From assembly GCA_016202645.1 (NCBI GenBank), contig JACQOF010000108.1, positions 1 to 31,182 of the forward strand: 31,182 nt of DNA, in the 5' to 3' direction. This document shows, one piece after another, positions 28,363-31,182 of the stretch (position 1 is its first letter; every line of letters starts with the position of its first letter). The notes beneath the pieces are model-generated. The model searched no databases and was not told where the DNA came from. It saw nothing but the letters and a program-made list of their open reading frames with translations. Both the position numbers and the translations under genes were made by a program. This stretch comes from a bacterium (GTDB lineage: Bacteria > Lindowbacteria > 2-12-FULL-62-27).

Positions 28363-29309
28363 GACCAGACCCCTTTAAACAAGTCCGCCTTATCCGGGAA
28401 AGGAGCGGCCTTGGCCAATGCGATGCTTCGATCTACCTGCTCCCGAACTTGATTTTCCACGTCTGAAACTTCCTTTTCAAGATTCATTTCAACCAGACGC
28501 TTCCTCTGCAGATTGATCGGATCAACCTTGTACCATTTCTCAAATTCATCCCTCGTTCTATAGCCCTGATCGAAGTCTTCATTAACACCCACATGCTCAA
28601 GGTAACGATAATAGTGCAGATGCAGGAATACCGGAAGTTGCTGTTCCCGCGCCAGAAGCCCGGCCTTAAGCGCCAGGCTGTGGATCTCCTCAACGTCCGT
28701 TGTTTCATTTCTGAAAGTCAGGCAGTTAAACCGCTCCAGCACCTTGTGTATGGCGGGGTACCCCTGCCTGTCCACTTTTAGAGTGTGCGGAGCCAACCCA
28801 TTGTCCTCGCAAATGAATATCATGGGAAGCTTCAAAACGCAGGCGGTATTAAAACTTTCCCAGAAAACACCTTCGTCCAGAGCGCCATCGCCAAAAAAAA
28901 CCACGATGGCCTTGTCAGTCCGGCGCACCCGATTCGCAAAAGCGGCGCCGACGGCCATGGGTATCGTCGTACCCACCACGGCGGAGGTTCCCATTAATCC
29001 AGATTCCGGCGCCGTAAGATGCATTGAGCCTGCCTTACCCCCTGATGCGCCAGTTCGCTTGCCGTACAGTTCAGCAAAAAACTTGTCCGTTTCCAGTGTC
29101 AGAGACAGGTAAAGACCGTGATTCCTATAAGTCCCGTAAAAAAGGCCGTTTTTACCGATGGCGTGACATACCCCGACCGCGATCGCCTCCTCACCCAGAG
29201 ACAAGTGTACCGGCGTTTTTATTTGATCATTTGGATATTCTTTCCGAATCGCCTCGGTGGCCCATCTTACCAGGTATAATTTTTGGTAAAGTGCCAAACT
29301 CAGGGTCAA
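28359..29309 (-). CDS. 2-oxoacid dehydrogenase E1 alpha-like thiamine-diphosphate subunit
   Basis: A 316-residue E1-alpha-like protein. It shows HLSLGEEAIAVGVCHAIG, YGTYRNHGLYLSL, GKAGSMHLTAPESGLMGTSA and the thiamine-diphosphate/Mg motif GDGALDEG (about 140-147) running to ICEDNGLAPHT (the GDG ... N motif). The start is set at TTG 29309 because a strong AAGGAGG lies 9 bases upstream and the protein then begins LTLSLALYQKLYLVRWATE as usual; the frame is open to 29384 but without a ribosome site. The gene, with the two downstream, is more AT-rich than the flanking genes. It may belong to acetoin- or branched-chain-type E1s or to a polysaccharide-linked orphan group; the substrate is not known. 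Confidence 0.9.
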   Translation of the reverse strand: MTLSLALYQKLYLVRWATEAIRKEYPNDQIKTPVHLSLGEEAIAVGVCHAIGKNGLFYGTYRNHGLYLSLTLETDKFFAELYGKRTGASGGKAGSMHLTAPESGLMGTSAVVGTTIPMAVGAAFANRVRRTDKAIVVFFGDGALDEGVFWESFNTACVLKLPMIFICEDNGLAPHTLKVDRQGYPAIHKVLERFNCLTFRNETTDVEEIHSLALKAGLLAREQQLPVFLHLHYYRYLEHVGVNEDFDQGYRTRDEFEKWYKVDPINLQRKRLVEMNLEKEVSDVENQVREQVDRSIALAKAAPFPDKADLFKGVWS

Positions 29310-29392
29310 ATGCAAACACCTCCTTCCTAAATCCGTTCTCTCGTTTCGGTTACCATTAGCATTATCTCTATAAAAAGTCCACATCCTATTCC

Positions 29393-29422
29393 TTGACAGA
29401 TTTCCCTTTCATACACTAGAAT
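29393..29422 (+). promoter_or_regulatory. Promoter of mqnE-mqnA, probably leaderless
   Basis: A perfect TTGACA (29393-29398) and TAGAAT (29417-29422) are 18 bases apart. The -10 ends 14 bases before ATG 29437, so the leader would be under 10 bases, and no Shine-Dalgarno is visible. A minus-strand promoter for the E1 genes must lie in the same 127-base gap, but I see no clear one. Confidence 0.6.
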
Positions 29423-29436
29423 CGGATTTGTCACTT

Positions 29437-30552
29437 ATGGAGATGCTGAATCGGACTGCTGCTGAGCGAATTGAGAGCAAGGTCGAGCGGGGGGAGCGGC
29501 TTGGCTTTGAGGAGGGGATGGAGATCCTCACGAATTTTGATCTCCTCCGGTACGGGAAGCTGGCCAACCGCGTGCGCGAGAATCTGCACGGGGACCGCAG
29601 TTATTTTGTCGTCAATTTTCATTTGAATCCCACCAACATCTGCGTGTACAAGTGCATGTTCTGCGCGTTTCGCCGGGATGAGGGCGAAGATGGCGCGTAC
29701 TTTATGGAGCCGCCGCACGCGGTGGAACATGCGGTGCGGGCATACCGCCGCTCGGCGTTTACCGAAATCCACATGGTTGGGGGGATGCACCCGACGCGGC
29801 ATCTGGACTATTCGCTCGATCTTGTGCGGGGGCTCAAGGCGGCCCTGCCGGATGTTCATCTGAAGGCGTTCACGGCCGTCGAACTTTTGTTTTTCGCGCA
29901 GGCGACCGGGCAGACCGTCGAGTCTGTGCTGGAACAGTTTATTGAAGCCGGGCTTGGGAGTCTTCCCGGGGGCGGCGCCGAGATTTTCGCGCCGCGGGTT
30001 CGGCGGGCGATCTGCCGGGAAAAGGCGACGGCGGATGAGTGGCTCGACGTTCACCGCGCCGCGCACCGGATGGGGCTCAAGTCGACGTCGACCATGCTCT
30101 ACGGCCACATCGAGAGGCCTGAGGAAGTCGTCGATCACATTCTACGGATCCGAGACCTTCAGGACGAGACCGGCGGCTTCACGGCTTTCATCCCGCTGGC
30201 CTTTCATCCGGAAAACACCGATTTCGAAACCACCCGCCAAAACACCACCGGCATCCGCGATCTCAAGATGCTGGTCCTGTCCCGCCTGCATCTGGATAAT
30301 GTGCCGCACATCAAGGCCTACTGGGTCATGCTCGGCGAAAAACTCGCCCAGGTGGCGCAAAGTTTCGGCGCCGATGATTTTGACGGGACCGTTGTCGAGG
30401 AAAAAATCACGCACATGGCCGGCGCCTCCTCTCCGCAGGAAATCCCGGCTGACCGTCTCCGCCGGATCATCCGCGAGGCCGGCCGGACCCCGGTCCGGCG
30501 CGATTCGCTCTACAATCCGATCGAATCCGCAGCCGAGCTGGCGCCGGCATGA
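29437..30552 (+). CDS. mqnE: MqnE, aminofutalosine synthase (radical SAM)
   Basis: A 371-residue radical SAM enzyme of the futalosine menaquinone pathway; it joins the MqnA product to a SAM-derived adenosyl radical to give aminofutalosine. The [4Fe-4S] motif is CVYKCMFC (C-x3-C-x2-C, about 69-76) within NPTNICVYKCMFCAFRR, which marks MqnE rather than MqnC. Also seen: HMVGGMHP, SLPGGGAEIFAPRVRRAIC and STSTMLYGHIERPEE. The start is ATG 29437 or 29443; a TTG at 29428 lies at the presumed transcription start. It overlaps mqnA by ATGA. The organism thus probably makes menaquinone without the classical men genes. Confidence 0.95.
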   Translation: MEMLNRTAAERIESKVERGERLGFEEGMEILTNFDLLRYGKLANRVRENLHGDRSYFVVNFHLNPTNICVYKCMFCAFRRDEGEDGAYFMEPPHAVEHAVRAYRRSAFTEIHMVGGMHPTRHLDYSLDLVRGLKAALPDVHLKAFTAVELLFFAQATGQTVESVLEQFIEAGLGSLPGGGAEIFAPRVRRAICREKATADEWLDVHRAAHRMGLKSTSTMLYGHIERPEEVVDHILRIRDLQDETGGFTAFIPLAFHPENTDFETTRQNTTGIRDLKMLVLSRLHLDNVPHIKAYWVMLGEKLAQVAQSFGADDFDGTVVEEKITHMAGASSPQEIPADRLRRIIREAGRTPVRRDSLYNPIESAAELAPA

Positions 30553-31182
30553 CCGCGCCGCTCAAGATCGGGGCCGTTCCCTATTTGAACGCCCTGCCTC
30601 TGATCGAAGGCCTCGAGTCCCGGCCGGATATTCACATGACGTTTGCGCCGCCGGCCAATCTTGAAATGGAACTTGACGCGGGCCGGCTCGACGGAGCGCT
30701 GGTGCCCGTAGCCGCGCTTTTTGAGCGTCCGCATATTTCGATGTTTCCGTTTTCCGGAATTGCATCCGATTATGAATCCGGGAGCGTTCTTTTCTTCAGC
30801 GCGGGCTCGAAAATCCGCAAAGTCGCCCACGACGAAGGATCCCGCACGTCGGTACTCCTTTTGAAAGTCCTTCTTCAGGAGCGCGGCCACAGTCCGGAGT
30901 GGATCCCGATGGCGCCGGATCTCGCCGCCATGCTGGAGGCGGCCGACGGCGCGCTGCTCATCGGCGACGAGGCGCTGGCGCGCCGCCGAGACTCACGGCT
31001 CGACTTCGACCTCGTGGACCGCTGGCGCCGCCTGACCGATCTCCCCTTTGTCTTCGCCGTCTGGGCAGCCCGGACGGACCACCCGCGCCGGTCTGAGATG
31101 GCCAAACTGTTTACCGACGCGTCGGTCCAGGGCCTGAGCCGGCTCGACTCGCTGGCGCACCGAAAGTCGGGATGCAAGGGAC
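30549..31182 (+). CDS. mqnA: MqnA, chorismate dehydratase (5' part)
   Basis: The first 211 codons of MqnA, cut off by the window end. MqnA removes water from chorismate to give 3-enolpyruvylbenzoate, the first step of the futalosine pathway. Seen: LKIGAVPYLNALPLIEGLES at the N terminus, LDGALVPVAALFE, ALLIGDEALARRR and LPFVFAVWAAR, all characteristic of this periplasmic-binding-protein-like fold. Start ATG 30549 overlaps the mqnE stop as ATGA, so the enzyme that makes the substrate and the one that uses it are coupled. About three quarters of a typical protein is present. Confidence 0.94.
   Translation, partial: MTAPLKIGAVPYLNALPLIEGLESRPDIHMTFAPPANLEMELDAGRLDGALVPVAALFERPHISMFPFSGIASDYESGSVLFFSAGSKIRKVAHDEGSRTSVLLLKVLLQERGHSPEWIPMAPDLAAMLEAADGALLIGDEALARRRDSRLDFDLVDRWRRLTDLPFVFAVWAARTDHPRRSEMAKLFTDASVQGLSRLDSLAHRKSGCKG

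Overview
The window is GC-rich bacterial chromosome, densely packed, with many 4-bp stop/start overlaps. A PBP1A-type peptidoglycan synthase, a secreted YceI protein, a type IV pilus retraction ATPase and a sugar-nucleotide epimerase suggest a Gram-negative-type cell. The hyp genes imply a [NiFe] hydrogenase, and mqnE-mqnA imply menaquinone made by the futalosine route, so the organism probably has anaerobic or H2-linked respiration. No rRNA or tRNA was seen and the phylum cannot be named from the sequence alone.

Layout. 1-3396 (+): hydrogenase maturation run hypF(partial)-hypC-hypD-small His-rich membrane protein-hypE, followed by a methylmalonate-semialdehyde dehydrogenase (3412-4887). 4966-9583 (+): pilT, a cyclic-nucleotide-binding/GAF protein and an unusual fusion of a DnaE-like PHP phosphoesterase domain with TPR-like, STAS-like and YcgR/PilZ-like domains. 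9705-15512 (-): an EamA transporter, a soluble-adenylate-cyclase-like protein (two cyclase domains, ATPase, TPRs) and a membrane protein. 15718-19123 (-): yajQ, PBP1A, a 55-residue ORF and yceI. 19281-19759 (+): a pair of small conserved-looking proteins. 19881-22772 (-): a DUF262/HNH (GmrSD-like) probable defence protein. 23146-24963 (-): a kinesin-light-chain-type TPR protein. 25124-26786 (+): a NodIJ-type ABC exporter. 26743-29309 (-): an AT-richer block with E1-alpha and E1-beta 2-oxoacid dehydrogenase-like subunits and a sugar epimerase. 29437-31182 (+): mqnE and partial mqnA.

How the genes may work together. The cyclase, the CNB-GAF protein whose cAMP-pocket Glu and Arg are both present, the PilZ module and PilT could form a second-messenger circuit controlling pilus retraction; this is inference from domains and gene order. 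The PHP-YcgR fusion is the best candidate for an undescribed system.

The window also carries several small palindromic elements: REP-like repeats between genes, an MITE-like element with a 9-bp direct repeat, and two palindromes inside coding sequences, one of them on a precise 75-bp in-frame insertion in the EamA gene. Several genes (pilT, yajQ, mqnE, perhaps the cyclase) have a -10 box so close to the start codon that leaderless transcripts are likely.
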